Made by a program: the position numbers and the translations under genes
Source of the DNA: Glycocaulis alkaliphilus
GTDB taxonomy: Bacteria > Pseudomonadota > Alphaproteobacteria > Caulobacterales > Maricaulaceae
Assembly (NCBI RefSeq): GCF_004000605.1
Contig: NZ_CP018911.1
Span: 2,208,501 to 2,272,500, forward strand
DNA: 64,000 bases
Direction of reading: 5' to 3'
Shown here: positions 9,309 to 19,182 of the stretch, one piece after another
Layout of the letters: each line of letters begins with the position of its first letter
How positions within the stretch are numbered: the stretch's first letter is position 1
Notes under the pieces: model-generated
What the model was told of the DNA's origin: nothing
The model's input: only the letters and a program-made list of their open reading frames with translations
The model's database searches: none

Positions 9309-10241
9309 ATGTCCGAACCCGATATCATTATAGAAGGCCGCAAGAAGGATCTGGGCGGGTTTCAGGTGGCGCGTGTGCTGCCATTCGCGAAGAAGCGCAT
9401 GGTCGGCCCATTCGTGTTCTTCGACGAAATGGGCCCGGCAAGATTCGCGCCCGGCAATGGGATCGACGTGCGCCCGCACCCGCATATCGGGCTGGCCACC
9501 GTCACCTATCTGTTCGAGGGCGCCATGCACCATGCCGACAGTCTGGGCGTGTCGCAGGAAATCCTGCCCGGCGCCGTCAATCTGATGATTGCCGGCAGCG
9601 GCATAACCCACTCGGAACGCACCGACCCGGAAGTGCGCGCGCGCGGCTTCTCCCTGCACGGCATCCAGACCTGGATCGCCCTGCCCGAGGCACGCGAGGA
9701 AGACATGGCCAGCTTCGAGCATTACAGCGCCGACACTCTGCCAGTCTTCGTCGAGGGCGGCGCCACGATACGCCTGATCATCGGCAGCGCCTACGGCCAC
9801 ACCGCGCCGACGACCATGCTGTCGCCGACCATCTATTTTCACGCTGAGATGGCGCCAGGGGCATCCCTCAAATTGCCCGAAGACCATGACGAACTGGCAG
9901 TCTATCTGGTGTCCGGCGACGCCCGCGTTGATGACACCGCGCTGGAGCCCGGACAGATGGGCACGCTGGAAGGCCGCAGCGCCAAGATAACGAGCCAGAA
10001 CGGCGCGCGCGTGATGGTTCTGGGCGGCGCCGTGATCGGCAAGCGGTTCATTGAGTGGAATTTCGTTTCGTCCTCCAGGGAGCGCATCGAGAAGGCGAAA
10101 GAGGACTGGCGCGCCAGCGCCGCTGGCGGCTGGACCGGCACGCCCTTCACCCTGCCGCCGGGCGAAAACGAATACATTCCCCTGCCCGGCGACGATCTGC
10201 CCGAACCCCCTGCACCGTCGAAGGACTGCCCGACGACCTAG
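9309..10241 (+). CDS. Pirin family protein
   Basis: 310 residues, a bicupin. The metal-binding cupin motif is readable as RPHPHIGLATVTYLFEG with further MHHADSLG and ITHSERTDPE, the typical pirin_N histidine set, and a C-terminal cupin with the VYLVSGDARVDD strand region and the EWNFVSSS block. Bacterial pirins act as redox-responsive regulators or quercetinase-like dioxygenases; which applies here is not decidable. A purine-rich RBS (AAGGAAAGAG) precedes the ATG. It converges on the ParE gene with a 4-bp 3' overlap. Confidence 0.92.
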   Translation: MSEPDIIIEGRKKDLGGFQVARVLPFAKKRMVGPFVFFDEMGPARFAPGNGIDVRPHPHIGLATVTYLFEGAMHHADSLGVSQEILPGAVNLMIAGSGITHSERTDPEVRARGFSLHGIQTWIALPEAREEDMASFEHYSADTLPVFVEGGATIRLIIGSAYGHTAPTTMLSPTIYFHAEMAPGASLKLPEDHDELAVYLVSGDARVDDTALEPGQMGTLEGRSAKITSQNGARVMVLGGAVIGKRFIEWNFVSSSRERIEKAKEDWRASAAGGWTGTPFTLPPGENEYIPLPGDDLPEPPAPSKDCPTT

Positions 10242-10558
10242 CGTTCCGTTTCGAGGGCCTTGAGGCGGGCGGCGAGGTCACTGCGCACGTGCAGGAAGTC
10301 GAGTATTTCGACGTCCCGGCCTGTTCGGCGGAACACGATGAAGTGCATGGACGCACGCCGGCAAACAACTTCGCCTTCACCGCGCATCCTCAGGCCGTGC
10401 AGACGCCGGTCGAGAGGGGATGGCGCTGGCAGGGACTGGCAGGCGTCCAGCAGTTCAAGCCGATAAGCCTGCACCTGCTCCGGGCCGAAACGGTCAAATG
10501 TCCAGTCCGCAATATCGACAAGCGCCGCGACGGCGCGTGACGTAAAGCGAACCGCCAT
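10238..10558 (-). CDS. parE: ParE/RelE-family toxin
   Basis: 106 residues. The fold pattern of ParE is visible: N-terminal VRFTSRAVAALVDIADWTFDRFG helix pair, then LHGLRMRGEGEVVCRRASMHFIVFRRTGRDVEILDFLH strands. ParE toxins poison DNA gyrase, while other RelE relatives cleave mRNA; no RelE-type catalytic triad is evident, which favours ParE. The start at 10558 directly abuts the antitoxin stop, as expected in a parDE operon. Confidence 0.83.
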   Translation of the reverse strand: MAVRFTSRAVAALVDIADWTFDRFGPEQVQAYRLELLDACQSLPAPSPLDRRLHGLRMRGEGEVVCRRASMHFIVFRRTGRDVEILDFLHVRSDLAARLKALETER

Positions 10559-10833
10559 CAGACAGAATGGCGTCGGCGGTGGCGGCGCTCCGCGCTATCG
10601 AAAGCCTGATTGATAATGTCTTCGACGCTGCCATCGGCGAACGCGCCAGCATCGGCCTCCGCAAGACTGGCTTCGATGCGTCCGCGAAGGGCCGCCATCA
10701 TTGCCTCCTCCCGCTCCAGCAGGCGCAGCCCCGCCCGCATGGCTTCGCTCACATTCTGATAGCGGCCTGATTTCACCAGACCGTCCAGCATCTCGGCCTG
10801 GGTATCGGTGAGCACCACGTTGCGCGTGACCAT
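10558..10833 (-). CDS. parD: ParD-type ribbon-helix-helix antitoxin
   Basis: 91 residues. The N-terminal ribbon-helix-helix (RNVVLTDTQAEMLDGLVKSGRYQNVSEAMRAGLR) is the ParD/CopG DNA-binding unit, followed by an acidic, flexible toxin-binding tail. It is the first gene of the pair. An inverted repeat lies 19 bp before its ATG, consistent with autorepression. The toxin start overlaps its final base. Confidence 0.87.
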   Translation of the reverse strand: MVTRNVVLTDTQAEMLDGLVKSGRYQNVSEAMRAGLRLLEREEAMMAALRGRIEASLAEADAGAFADGSVEDIINQAFDSAERRHRRRHSV

Positions 10834-10851
10834 TCCTGCCTCCTCGGACTA

Positions 10852-10868
10852 TTGGCATAATATGCCAA
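10852..10868. promoter_or_regulatory. Inverted repeat upstream of parDE, probable operator
   Basis: TTGGCAT and ATGCCAA form 7-bp perfect arms around a 3-bp AT centre, just upstream of the parD start (10833) on the minus strand. Size and position suit a ribbon-helix-helix dimer site overlapping the promoter. Confidence 0.65.
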
Positions 10869-10882
10869 CAAAGGCTTGAATG

Positions 10883-12010
10883 CTACTCCGGCAATATCGC
10901 CTCCAGCGCCTTGCCGGTCACCAGATAGGTGGCAAAGCTCGCCAGCCAGTGACTGCCCTCATAGTGCTCATCAGAGACCGATGCGACGCCCGCTTCACGG
11001 TGCTCGGCAGCCGAAGCGAGCAGGGAGGCTATACGCGTATCGCCCTCCGGCAGGCGAGCGGCGATAGCCTCCAGATTCCAGGCGCGTGACAGGTTGAACC
11101 CGTCCAGATGGACAAGCTTTCCGTCGGTGGGGTCGAGCACCACGCCGGGGCGGATCCAGTCCGCGCTGCCATCCTCAGGGATTTGCGGCATGAAGGCGGA
11201 AAGCCAGTCAGAAAACTCTGACTGGCTCATCACCCGGCGCATCAGGTCGGCCTGCATCAGGCAGGGTGAGAGGAAGTCCTCGCCTGATGGCTCATAGGCC
11301 AGCGGACAGTTCACATCGCCCAGATGGAACTCACGCGTCTTTTCCACCAGCAGCGCTTCCAGCTCGCCATGCCTGGTCTGGCGTGCCCAGTCGAGCGCCA
11401 GGGCAAAGCCGAACGCGGTCTGGTTATGCGTGCCAGACCGCACCGGGTAGACCAGATTGGGCAACCATTCGAGATAGCGCCTGACAGCCACCTCCTCCAG
11501 CGGCTGCAGGACTTCCGCCCAGCGCTGCGCGTCGGCATCATCAAAGGCGCGCAGCTCCGCCGTCAGTTGAAGCAACCAGGCAAGGCCATAGGGGCGCTCA
11601 AACGATGCCCGGCCCTCACCCGCCATGTAAGCAGCCTCCACCGCAGCCGCGTCATCGGTGAAGTTCCGCTCCAGCGCGGCGCGCGCCTCGGCGGCGATCG
11701 GCGTATCGGGATAAAGGCGCATCAGGCGCACCAGCAGCCAGTGGCCATGCACGGCGGAGTGCCAGTCAAAGCATCCATAGAAGATCGGGGTGAGCTGGCT
11801 GGGCGGCAGCGCATCGGCGTCCGAATGCAGCACATGGGCGATCTTGTTGGGGTATTCGCGGTGTACACAACCCAGCGCCAGCCGGGCAAACCGCTCGACC
11901 TGCGAAACATCCAGCATGGCATCGCCCTCCTCTGCTTTCGCGGCTCCCGCCCCGGCCACCATGAAGCCGCCAAGGGCCCAGACCAGCAGCCATTTTCTGA
12001 AACCCGTCAT
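10883..12010 (-). CDS. DUF2891-family exported protein
   Basis: 375 residues from ATG 12010, with signal peptide ([21 protein letters not shown]). The body is all-helical with tryptophan/histidine-rich blocks, including [56 protein letters not shown] and [17 protein letters not shown], which I associate with DUF2891 (helical barrel, function unknown). The frame stays open to 12244, but only the 12010 start has an RBS (GGGAGGG) and exposes the signal peptide. It is divergent from pckA. Confidence 0.85.
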   Translation of the reverse strand: MTGFRKWLLVWALGGFMVAGAGAAKAEEGDAMLDVSQVERFARLALGCVHREYPNKIAHVLHSDADALPPSQLTPIFYGCFDWHSAVHGHWLLVRLMRLYPDTPIAAEARAALERNFTDDAAAVEAAYMAGEGRASFERPYGLAWLLQLTAELRAFDDADAQRWAEVLQPLEEVAVRRYLEWLPNLVYPVRSGTHNQTAFGFALALDWARQTRHGELEALLVEKTREFHLGDVNCPLAYEPSGEDFLSPCLMQADLMRRVMSQSEFSDWLSAFMPQIPEDGSADWIRPGVVLDPTDGKLVHLDGFNLSRAWNLEAIAARLPEGDTRIASLLASAAEHREAGVASVSDEHYEGSHWLASFATYLVTGKALEAILPE

Positions 12011-12170
12011 CGCCTGCCCTCCCTGTCCGTTCAGCGCCGCAAGCCTAGGCGCCATCGCGCTATGGGGAAAGCGCCACACTTTGTGTACTTGGCGCGCTGG
12101 CTGTTTCGGGGCTAGAAGGAGGGCATGCACGACAAGGCCCCGGCAAGCGGGCCAGTCCGAGGGAGAGATC

Positions 12171-13793
12171 ATGTCTGACGTAGCAACGCCGATCCGCGAT
12201 CTGCGGGATCTGGGTATTACCCGTCCAGGCAAGCTGAACATCAACTGGCTTGAACCGGCCCTTTACGAAGAGGCCATCCGGCGCGGCGAAGGCCGCGTGG
12301 CTAAGGGCGGCGCGCTACTGGTCGAAACCGGCCAGCACACCGGGCGCTCCGCGCGCGACAAGTTCACCGTGCGCGACGAAAACACCGATGGAAACATCTG
12401 GTGGGACTTCAACGCCTCCATGACACCGGCGCATTTCGACGCGCTCTGGGCCGATATGCGCGCCCATATGGAGGGCCGTGAGCTCTTCGTGCAGGAGCTG
12501 TTCGCTGGCGCAGACAAAACCCACCGCCTGAATGTGCGCGTCGTCTCGGAGCTGGCCTGGCATTCGCTGTTCATCCGCCATTTGCTGCGCCGGCCTGAAA
12601 CCGCAGAGCTGGCGGACTTCGCAGCAGAGTTCACCATCGTGAACCTGCCAAGCTTCCGCGCCGATGAGCACCGTCATGGCACACGCCATGGCTCTGAAAC
12701 CGTTATCGCGATCAATTTCACCGAAAAACTGGTCCTTATTGGCGGCACCTCCTACGCAGGCGAGACCAAGAAGGCCGTCTTCACAATCCTGAACTACCTC
12801 CTGCCCGAAAAGCACATCATGCCGATGCACTGCTCGGTCAATGTGGGCGAGAAGGGCGATAGCGCGGTCTTTTTCGGCCTGTCGGGTACCGGCAAGACCA
12901 CCCTCTCGGCTGATCCCAAGCGCAAGCTGATCGGCGATGACGAGCACGGCTGGTCGGAGAACGGCCTCTTCAATTTCGAGGGCGGTTGCTATGCCAAGAT
13001 GATCCGCCTGTCCAAAGAGGCCGAGCCGGACATTTACGCCACCACCGCCATGTGGGGCACCGTCCTTGAAAACGTGGTGATGGACCCGGCGACCCGCGCG
13101 CTCGACCTTGATAGCGCCGAACTGGCCGAGAACTCGCGCGGGGCCTACCCGCTGCACTACATTCCCAATGCCTGTGACAAGAACACATGCGGCCACCCGT
13201 CCACGCTGGTCATGCTGACCTGTGATGCGTTTGGCGTGATGCCGCCCATCGCACGGCTGACCCCGGCGCAGGCCATGTATCACTTCCTGTCGGGCTATAC
13301 GGCCAAGGTTGCGGGCACCGAAAAGGGCGTGACCGAACCGTCCGCCACCTTCTCCACCTGCTTTGGCGCGCCCTTCATGCCGCGCCACCCGGCCGAGTAC
13401 GGCAACCTGCTGCGCGAGCTGATCGCGCGCCACGGCGTGCAGTGCTGGCTGGTCAATACCGGCTGGACGGGCGGCGCCTATGGCGTGGGCCACCGCATGC
13501 CGATCCGCGCCACGCGCACGCTGCTCAACGCCGCCATTGACGGCTCGCTGTCAGCGGCCCAGTTCCGTAAGGATCCGGTGTTCGGCTTTGACGTGCCGGT
13601 ATCGGTACCCGGCATTGACCCGGCCATCCTCGATCCGCGCCAGACCTGGAGCGATGCGTCCGCCTATGACGCGCAGGCGCTGAAACTGGCTGACATGTTC
13701 GTGGCGAACTTTGAGAAGTTCGAGACCCATGTCGATCCGGCAGTGAGAGCCTCTGCCCCCAGCCCGGATGCCATCCGGGCGGCAGCGGAGTAG
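12171..13793 (+). CDS. pckA: Phosphoenolpyruvate carboxykinase (ATP)
   Basis: 540 residues. It converts oxaloacetate and ATP to phosphoenolpyruvate and CO2, the first committed step of gluconeogenesis. The PCK kinase-1a P-loop GLSGTGKTT is at about 236-244, kinase-2 LIGDDEHGW follows, and the oxaloacetate/PEP region [12 protein letters not shown] lies near the N-terminus. The open frame extends far upstream, but the ATG at 12171 is preceded by GGGAGAG and matches the family N-terminus. Monocistronic; a gluconeogenic lifestyle fits the peptide-scavenging island to the right. Confidence 0.97.
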   Translation: MSDVATPIRDLRDLGITRPGKLNINWLEPALYEEAIRRGEGRVAKGGALLVETGQHTGRSARDKFTVRDENTDGNIWWDFNASMTPAHFDALWADMRAHMEGRELFVQELFAGADKTHRLNVRVVSELAWHSLFIRHLLRRPETAELADFAAEFTIVNLPSFRADEHRHGTRHGSETVIAINFTEKLVLIGGTSYAGETKKAVFTILNYLLPEKHIMPMHCSVNVGEKGDSAVFFGLSGTGKTTLSADPKRKLIGDDEHGWSENGLFNFEGGCYAKMIRLSKEAEPDIYATTAMWGTVLENVVMDPATRALDLDSAELAENSRGAYPLHYIPNACDKNTCGHPSTLVMLTCDAFGVMPPIARLTPAQAMYHFLSGYTAKVAGTEKGVTEPSATFSTCFGAPFMPRHPAEYGNLLRELIARHGVQCWLVNTGWTGGAYGVGHRMPIRATRTLLNAAIDGSLSAAQFRKDPVFGFDVPVSVPGIDPAILDPRQTWSDASAYDAQALKLADMFVANFEKFETHVDPAVRASAPSPDAIRAAAE

Positions 13794-13839
13794 CTGGCAG
13801 GGCCAAAATGGAGATTGTCCGGCTTTGGCCCGGTCATGA

Positions 13840-13863
13840 CGCCCGCTTCCGCTGAAGCGGGCG
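13840..13863. terminator. Hairpin after pckA, possible terminator
   Basis: Arms CGCCCGCTTC and GAAGCGGGCG (10 bp, perfect) enclose a CGCT loop, 46 bp after the pckA stop. There is no T-run on either side, so it may instead be a dispersed palindromic unit. The position suits the 3' end of the pckA transcript. Confidence 0.4.
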
Positions 13864-13931
13864 TAGTCTGCCCCGGCTCCTTATTCGTCGACGCGGGCAA
13901 TAATGCAGCGATCCAGCCGGTGAAGCGATGT

Positions 13932-14043
13932 CCTCCCCCGTTTACGGGGGAGGTGTCAGCGCAGCTGACGGAGAGGGGAGTTCTTTTGTTTATCCCCCCC
14001 TCGGCCCTTCGGGCCACTCCCCCCGTAAACGGGGGGAGACACC
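13932..14043. repeat. Double-hairpin palindromic repeat element
   Basis: Two near-identical hairpins face each other: 13932-13953 (CCTCCCCCGT / ACGGGGGAGG) and 14017-14038 (CTCCCCCCGT / ACGGGGGGAG). The inner flanks are also complementary: GGTGTC at 13952-13957 against GACACC at 14038-14043, plus GTCAGC/GCTGAC at 13955-13969 and a small GGCCC-TTC-GGGCC hairpin. The whole unit can fold as one large structure, typical of REP/REPIN-like extragenic elements. It lies between the convergent pckA and helicase genes. Confidence 0.75.
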
Positions 14044-14086
14044 ATGGGCCATACGCTCGGCCGGGGGATGACAAGGTGCAGATGTG

Positions 14087-15400
14087 TTACGCGCTCTGGC
14101 GTTGACCACCGCCGGGCTTGCGCCGGCGATTGCCTGAACGCTTCTGGCCGCCACCGCCATTGTTCTGCTGGCCACGCTGGCCGCCCTGGCGATTGCCGCC
14201 CTGGCCACCACCGTGTCCGCCACCCCGGCGGGGGCCGCGCTGAGGCTGCACGGGACGCGTGGGGCCGGAGATCGGCGGAGCGTCATTAAGCCCCTTGATC
14301 CGAAGCCCTGTCAGCTTCTCGACATCCTGCAGCAGGCCACGCTCGTCCGGCGCAACCAGAGCCACGGCCCGGCCTTGCGCGCCGGCACGGGCTGTACGCC
14401 CGATCCGGTGAACATAGGATTCCGGCACGTTCGGCAGCTCAAAGTTTACCACCAGTTCCACGCCATCAATATCGAGCCCGCGCGCGGCAATGTCGGTCGC
14501 GACCAGCACGCGCATCTCGCCGGACTTGAACGCGGCAAGCGCTTTCTCGCGCTGGTTCTGGCTCTTGTTGCCGTGAATGGCAGCCGCCTTGTGGCCGTAC
14601 TCGGCCAGGAATTTCGCCACCTTGTCGGCCCCGCGCTTGGTGCGGGTGAAGATAATGGTGCTCTTGTTGGCTTCCGGCGCCATCAGGTCGATCAGCGCCT
14701 GACGCTTTTCCGCCGTGCCGACATACATGACAGCTTGTTCGATACGCTCGACCGGCTTGGACTGGTTGGCAACAGCCACCGTCACCGGATCGTGCAGGAA
14801 GTCGTCTGCCAGCGCGCGGATGGGCGGCGGCATGGTGGCCGAGAACATCACCGTCTGGCGGGGCTTGCCCACCATGTGCAGGATTTTGCGAAGCGCCGGC
14901 ATGAAGCCAAGGTCGAGCATCTGGTCAGCCTCGTCGAGCACAACCAGCGAGGTGAGATCGAGGCGCGCCTTGCGGTCGGCCACATGGTCCAGCAGACGGC
15001 CGGGCGTGGCCACCAGAATATCGAGGCCGCGCGCGAGGGCACGCACCTGCGGCCCGTGCTTCACGCCGCCAAAGACAACCGCATGGGTGAGGCCCGTATG
15101 GCGGCCATAAACGGCAATGGAATCGCCGATCTGCGCCGCCAGTTCACGTGTTGGCGCCAGTATCAGGCAGCGGCAGGACAGGCCCGGGGCCTGCTTCTTT
15201 TCGGCCAGCAGACGGGTCAGGATCGGCAGCACGAAGGCCGCCGTCTTGCCGGTGCCCGTCTGGGCGATGCCGACAACGTCCTTGCCCTGCAGAAGCGGCG
15301 GGATGGCGCGCACCTGAATGGGTGTCGGCGTCTCATAGCCTTCATCCACAACTGCACGCTCGACCGGGGCCGCAAGGCCCAGCTCAGTAAATTTGGTCAT
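14087..15400 (-). CDS. DEAD-box RNA helicase (RhlE-like)
   Basis: 437 residues. Q motif PTPIQ, motif I AQTGTGKT (46-53), Ia PTRELAAQ, II DEAD in VVLDEADQMLDLGF, III SAT, and VI HRIGRTARAG are all present, so it should be an active ATP-dependent RNA unwinding enzyme, for ribosome assembly or mRNA decay. The last ~55 residues are a Gly/Arg/Gln-rich disordered tail, typical of RhlE-type RNA binding. ATG 15400 is chosen because AAAGG sits 8 bp ahead; an in-frame TTG at 15427 is the alternative. Confidence 0.94.
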   Translation of the reverse strand: MTKFTELGLAAPVERAVVDEGYETPTPIQVRAIPPLLQGKDVVGIAQTGTGKTAAFVLPILTRLLAEKKQAPGLSCRCLILAPTRELAAQIGDSIAVYGRHTGLTHAVVFGGVKHGPQVRALARGLDILVATPGRLLDHVADRKARLDLTSLVVLDEADQMLDLGFMPALRKILHMVGKPRQTVMFSATMPPPIRALADDFLHDPVTVAVANQSKPVERIEQAVMYVGTAEKRQALIDLMAPEANKSTIIFTRTKRGADKVAKFLAEYGHKAAAIHGNKSQNQREKALAAFKSGEMRVLVATDIAARGLDIDGVELVVNFELPNVPESYVHRIGRTARAGAQGRAVALVAPDERGLLQDVEKLTGLRIKGLNDAPPISGPTRPVQPQRGPRRGGGHGGGQGGNRQGGQRGQQNNGGGGQKRSGNRRRKPGGGQRQSA

Positions 15401-15678
15401 ATCAATGCCTTTCATGCGGGCGCGCAAACATGCGTCAGCCCGCGAGGGGAGTTATGTTTTTTGACAACTGCGCAGATCAGCCGCCGGTTAGGAGATGGGC
15501 CTGCCACACTGGCAGATCATGCATCTCACGCCCGGACTGAAGGTTTGCGGGACATGTCCGCTACCGGTCCGATCAGGCCGCGCTTGAAGCCCTTGGGAGG
15601 GCTTTTCTACGCACGCGGCACTTATGCGCTGGCGCGGTGTATGCGCATGCTTTGCGGCGAATGCAAGGCGTATTGCGG

Positions 15679-16290
15679 TCAGATCACAAGATCGGGATCG
15701 AAAAAGATGGCCATCTGGCTTGCGCCGCCCACCCCGTCGCGCACCCCGGCAATATCACGCACCAGCCAGCGCCTGCTGTGACGCGCCGCCACGCCTTCGG
15801 CCCATACCCGGAAGCGCGCCCGGTCCCACTCAAACGTGTGTTCGGGATGCCGGAAACGGTGAGCGGGCACGCCCAGCAACGGATTGTATTCGGCGTTGGG
15901 TGTGGTGATGACCACCAATTTCGGCGCGATGACATCAAACACCGCCCTCTCCCAGCGCGACAACTGGTCAGGAGGCAGGTGCTCGATGGTCTCCACCATC
16001 ACTACCGCGTCGACCCCTGCCAGCTCGGGGCGCGGCTCCAGCATGGAGCCTTCAATCAGCGTCACGCGGCTGCGGATATTTTCATCAAGGACGGCCAGTG
16101 CCGCGCGCAATGCCCCAAGCGCGGCGACAGATTGCTCAATGCCCGCCAGACGCACAAAGGCAGGGTCTTTGGCCAGACGCAGCAAAAGCGCGCCATCACC
16201 GCATCCCAGATCGGCGACCGAACGGGCAGCCGTCAGGCGCAGCACGTCCATCACCGCCTGAAGACGCTCCTCATGCAGGGCTGTGCTCAA
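15679..16290 (-). CDS. Hen1-type RNA 2'-O-methyltransferase domain, standalone
   Basis: 203-residue SAM methyltransferase. Motif I is VADLGCGDG (25-33). The Hen1 family metal-binding set is present: E100-x2-E103-H104 (VETIEH) and H151 in RHPEHTFEW, with the characteristic TTPNAEYN loop at 129-136. Hen1 adds a 2'-O-methyl group to the 3'-terminal ribose of RNA; in bacteria it usually carries a large N-terminal domain and is encoded next to Pnkp for RNA repair. Neither is seen here. The start overlaps by 4 bp the stop of the upstream zinc-ribbon methyltransferase gene, so the two are co-expressed. RNA as the substrate is inferred from motifs only. Confidence 0.75.
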   Translation of the reverse strand: MSTALHEERLQAVMDVLRLTAARSVADLGCGDGALLLRLAKDPAFVRLAGIEQSVAALGALRAALAVLDENIRSRVTLIEGSMLEPRPELAGVDAVVMVETIEHLPPDQLSRWERAVFDVIAPKLVVITTPNAEYNPLLGVPAHRFRHPEHTFEWDRARFRVWAEGVAARHSRRWLVRDIAGVRDGVGGASQMAIFFDPDLVI

Positions 16291-16928
16291 GGTTTTCTCA
16301 TCAGGGCGACGTCCTTGGCCGGGATTTCACAGTGCCAGCCGAAATGTCCCGCCAGCCAGCGCAGGGTTTCCTCGCGATAGAAAACCACATGGGTGGGGTC
16401 CTTGCGGTAGTGCCAGCCACCAAACCGGGCATCATCGGTGTGAAAGCAGGTCATCACGCCCAGCCATCCGCCTGGTCTGAGCAGGCCATCAAGCCGCGCA
16501 AACTCGGCCGCCGGATCGTGGAAGTGTTCGGCCACTTCAGAACAGGTCACAAAGTCATAGCGGCGTTCGAGAACCGCGGCGTCCGGCGCATAGAATGGAT
16601 CGTAGAGCGCCACCGAATGACCTGCCTCCTCCATCATGGCCGCCAGTGCGGGGCCGGGACCGCAACCATAGTCCAGCCCGTGGCTGCCCTCTGGCAGCCT
16701 CTCCAACAGCGGATTGGCAAGGCGTGACAGAAATTGCCTGTAGCCCGCGTCCGAAGCGTCGTTCTCATGCAGGTCATAATGGGCGCGCTCGGCGCCGGCA
16801 TCCAGCCGCGAACCCGGATCGAGATAGCGCGCGCCGCACTCTGAGCAGCGGCTATAGCCCTTCATACCCTCATGGAAAAAGGGCTCAACCTGGCACCCGG
16901 AACACACCGGGCAGACACACCGCGCCAT
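16287..16928 (-). CDS. Zinc-ribbon SAM methyltransferase
   Basis: 213 residues. The N-terminus holds a Cys4 zinc ribbon (CPVC near residue 6, CSEC near residue 29), followed by a class I methyltransferase: GLDYGCGPGPAL as motif I, VALYDPFYAPD, then VTCSEVAEHF and the LLRPGGWLGVMT post-core strand. This architecture is common among small-molecule and sugar methyltransferases in surface-glycan clusters. It is first in a two-gene operon with the Hen1-like gene and divergent from the CapD-type gene, so it may belong to the polysaccharide locus. Substrate unknown. Confidence 0.82.
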   Translation of the reverse strand: MARCVCPVCSGCQVEPFFHEGMKGYSRCSECGARYLDPGSRLDAGAERAHYDLHENDASDAGYRQFLSRLANPLLERLPEGSHGLDYGCGPGPALAAMMEEAGHSVALYDPFYAPDAAVLERRYDFVTCSEVAEHFHDPAAEFARLDGLLRPGGWLGVMTCFHTDDARFGGWHYRKDPTHVVFYREETLRWLAGHFGWHCEIPAKDVALMRKP

Positions 16929-17161
16929 GTTGATTTCCTACCTTGCTCCTTGATCCGGCCAAGCCTGTCACGCAAAGTTTGTAGCCGGAGCAATACAGGA
17001 TTACCCTGCCCTTCAAATCAGGCGTATTTGATCATATCCACGTCTGTCAGATACGTTTATCAAAATAGCAGGCGGGGGCAGCAGAGCTTTGGTAATTCAA
17101 CCGGACCGCTTCTCACCTGACAGCGGGATGGGCCTTCGGCTCGCAGGAAAGGCGGATATCG

Positions 17162-19087
17162 GTGATTTCCGGCGGTCTTGATCAGATTTTTGAATGGCCG
17201 CGTCCGGTCAAGCGCGCAATCCTGACCGTAGTGGACGCCCTCTTCATCGCGGCGAGCTTCCTTGCCGCCATGACGCTGCGTCTGGATAGCCTGCACTGGA
17301 TGGACGCGCCCCAGATCTGGATGGCGCTGGCGGTCACACTGCCCGTAACGTTACTGCTTTTCGACAGGTTCGGCATCTACCGGACGGTGGTGCGCTTTAT
17401 CGGGGTCGATTCGCTGAAGGCTCTTGGTCTCGGCGTCATTCTCTCAGCCTTGTTCGTGTTCACAGCGAGCCATTTCTTCGAGTTGCTCGTGCCGCGCTCG
17501 GTCCCCTTCATCTACGCCCTGCTTCTCTTCATAACGGCAGGCGGCACGCGCTTCGCGGTGCGCTCACTCTTCCTTCAGCGCCGGTCATTGCAGAAGTCGC
17601 GCGTGATCATCTACGGCGCTGGCATGTGTGGCCGCCAGGTTCTGGTATCGCTGCAGCAGGCATCAGACTATCTGCCAGTTGCCTTTGTCGACGATGCGCC
17701 TGAGCTTCATGGGGCCCATATCGGCGGTCTGGAGGTGTTTCCGCCCCAGGCCATACCGCAACTGATGGCGTCCACCGGCGCAAAGATTGTACTTCTGGCC
17801 ATTCCCAGCGCCACGCTCGCCCAGCGCAAACGCATCATCGCGCAGATGGAAGACCTGCCCGTACGGGTTCAGACCATTCCCGACATGACCGATATTGTCT
17901 CTGGGCGGGCCAATGTCAGCGAGATCAGACAAGTGGCCCCCGAGGACATGCTCGGGCGTGACCCGGTGCCCCCCGATCCCGCTCTCATGGGCGCCAATAT
18001 CACTGGCAAGGTGGTGCTGGTGACTGGAGCGGGCGGTTCAATCGGCTCTGAGCTCTGCCGGCAAATCCTTCGGCAGAAGCCCAGCCAGCTTGCCCTGCTC
18101 GAGCAGTCAGAGATCGCGCTTTACATGATCGAGCGCGAACTGGATGCGATGGCCTCCAAGGAAGGGATCGACGTTGTCATCACGCCGCTGCTCGGCTCGG
18201 TCCAGCACGAAGGCAGGATAGGCACAGTCCTCTCCCGGCTGGGCGTGAACACGATTTTTCACGCCGCCGCCTACAAGCACGTCAATCTGGTGGAGGAGAA
18301 CGTCGTCGAGGGCCTGCGCAACAACACGTTCGGCACATTGACCATGGCGCGCGCCGCCATTCAGGCGGGCGTAAACATGTTCGTGCTCGTTTCCACCGAC
18401 AAGGCGGTACGGCCGACCAATATCATGGGCGCCAGCAAACGGATGGCAGAGCTTGTCTGCCAGTCGCTGGCCTCGGAACAATTGAACACCCGCTTCTGCA
18501 TGGTCAGGTTCGGCAATGTTCTGGAGTCCTCGGGCTCTGTCGTACCGCTATTCCGCCGTCAGATTGCCGCCGGCGGGCCGGTAACCGTGACCCACCCGGA
18601 GGTCACCCGCTACTTCATGACCATCCCCGAGGCTTCCCAGCTGGTCATCCAGGCCAGTGCGCTTGCGCGGGGAGGAGACGTCTTCGTTCTGGATATGGGC
18701 GAGCCGGTAAAGGTCTACGACCTCGCCCGGCGCATCATCAGGCTCTCAGGCCTGAAGCCCTATGTCGCCGGCGAACGCGGAGCCGAAGCAGGCGATATCG
18801 AGATCGTTTTCGGAAAGCTGGGGCCTGCCGAGAAGCTGCACGAGGAATTGCTTGTATCGGACCATGCGAGGCCAACGCGCCACCCGCGGATCCTGACAGA
18901 GCCCGTAACCTCGATGGCCTGGAGCGAGCTTGAACCCGTACTGCACCGCCTGCGCGATGCCTGCGACGCATATGACATCACCAATATACGCAATATTCTG
19001 GTGAGCGCGCCGGCCGAGTATACCCCTGCCCCGCGCATCGCCGACCTGATGTGGCGACTGACGGCGCGCAACGCTGCGGCAGAATAA
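17162..19087 (+). CDS. CapD/WbpM-type UDP-HexNAc 4,6-dehydratase, membrane-bound
   Basis: 641 residues from GTG 17162. Four N-terminal hydrophobic helices (to about residue 125), then a CoA-binding-like Rossmann domain ([15 protein letters not shown]), then the catalytic SDR domain with [15 protein letters not shown] near 284, [14 protein letters not shown], and [17 protein letters not shown]. Enzymes of this class remove water from UDP-GlcNAc as the first step to QuiNAc, FucNAc or bacillosamine-type sugars. It heads a plus-strand group with cysD and cysNC, linking it to synthesis of the sulfated glycan. The full two-domain length is normal. Confidence 0.92.
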   Translation: MISGGLDQIFEWPRPVKRAILTVVDALFIAASFLAAMTLRLDSLHWMDAPQIWMALAVTLPVTLLLFDRFGIYRTVVRFIGVDSLKALGLGVILSALFVFTASHFFELLVPRSVPFIYALLLFITAGGTRFAVRSLFLQRRSLQKSRVIIYGAGMCGRQVLVSLQQASDYLPVAFVDDAPELHGAHIGGLEVFPPQAIPQLMASTGAKIVLLAIPSATLAQRKRIIAQMEDLPVRVQTIPDMTDIVSGRANVSEIRQVAPEDMLGRDPVPPDPALMGANITGKVVLVTGAGGSIGSELCRQILRQKPSQLALLEQSEIALYMIERELDAMASKEGIDVVITPLLGSVQHEGRIGTVLSRLGVNTIFHAAAYKHVNLVEENVVEGLRNNTFGTLTMARAAIQAGVNMFVLVSTDKAVRPTNIMGASKRMAELVCQSLASEQLNTRFCMVRFGNVLESSGSVVPLFRRQIAAGGPVTVTHPEVTRYFMTIPEASQLVIQASALARGGDVFVLDMGEPVKVYDLARRIIRLSGLKPYVAGERGAEAGDIEIVFGKLGPAEKLHEELLVSDHARPTRHPRILTEPVTSMAWSELEPVLHRLRDACDAYDITNIRNILVSAPAEYTPAPRIADLMWRLTARNAAAE

Positions 19088-19120
19088 CATGCCGGCCTCG
19101 CGCGGGTTACGCGGCAAGTG

Positions 19121-19149
19121 TTGACTATGCTGAGCGGATGGTCTGTACA
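19121..19149 (+). promoter_or_regulatory. Possible sigma-70-like promoter for cysD
   Basis: TTGACT and TGTACA are separated by exactly 17 bp, ending 33 bp before the cysD ATG at 19183. The -10 match is weak (three of six), so this is only a candidate. Confidence 0.25.
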
Positions 19150-19182
19150 CCCCTGACACTTGCAAGGAAGCACGGGCCAGTC

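Noticed and set aside
12315..13493. 392-codon minus-strand frame opposite pckA
   Set aside because: Antisense to a certain enzyme; no recognisable motif.
13840..14043. CRISPR array
   Set aside because: Repeats here are two facing hairpins, not direct repeats with unique spacers; no array seen elsewhere in the window.
14213..15781. 522-codon plus-strand frame opposite the DEAD-box helicase
   Set aside because: Antisense of the helicase with no family features; it also runs across the intergenic region and into the Hen1-like gene.
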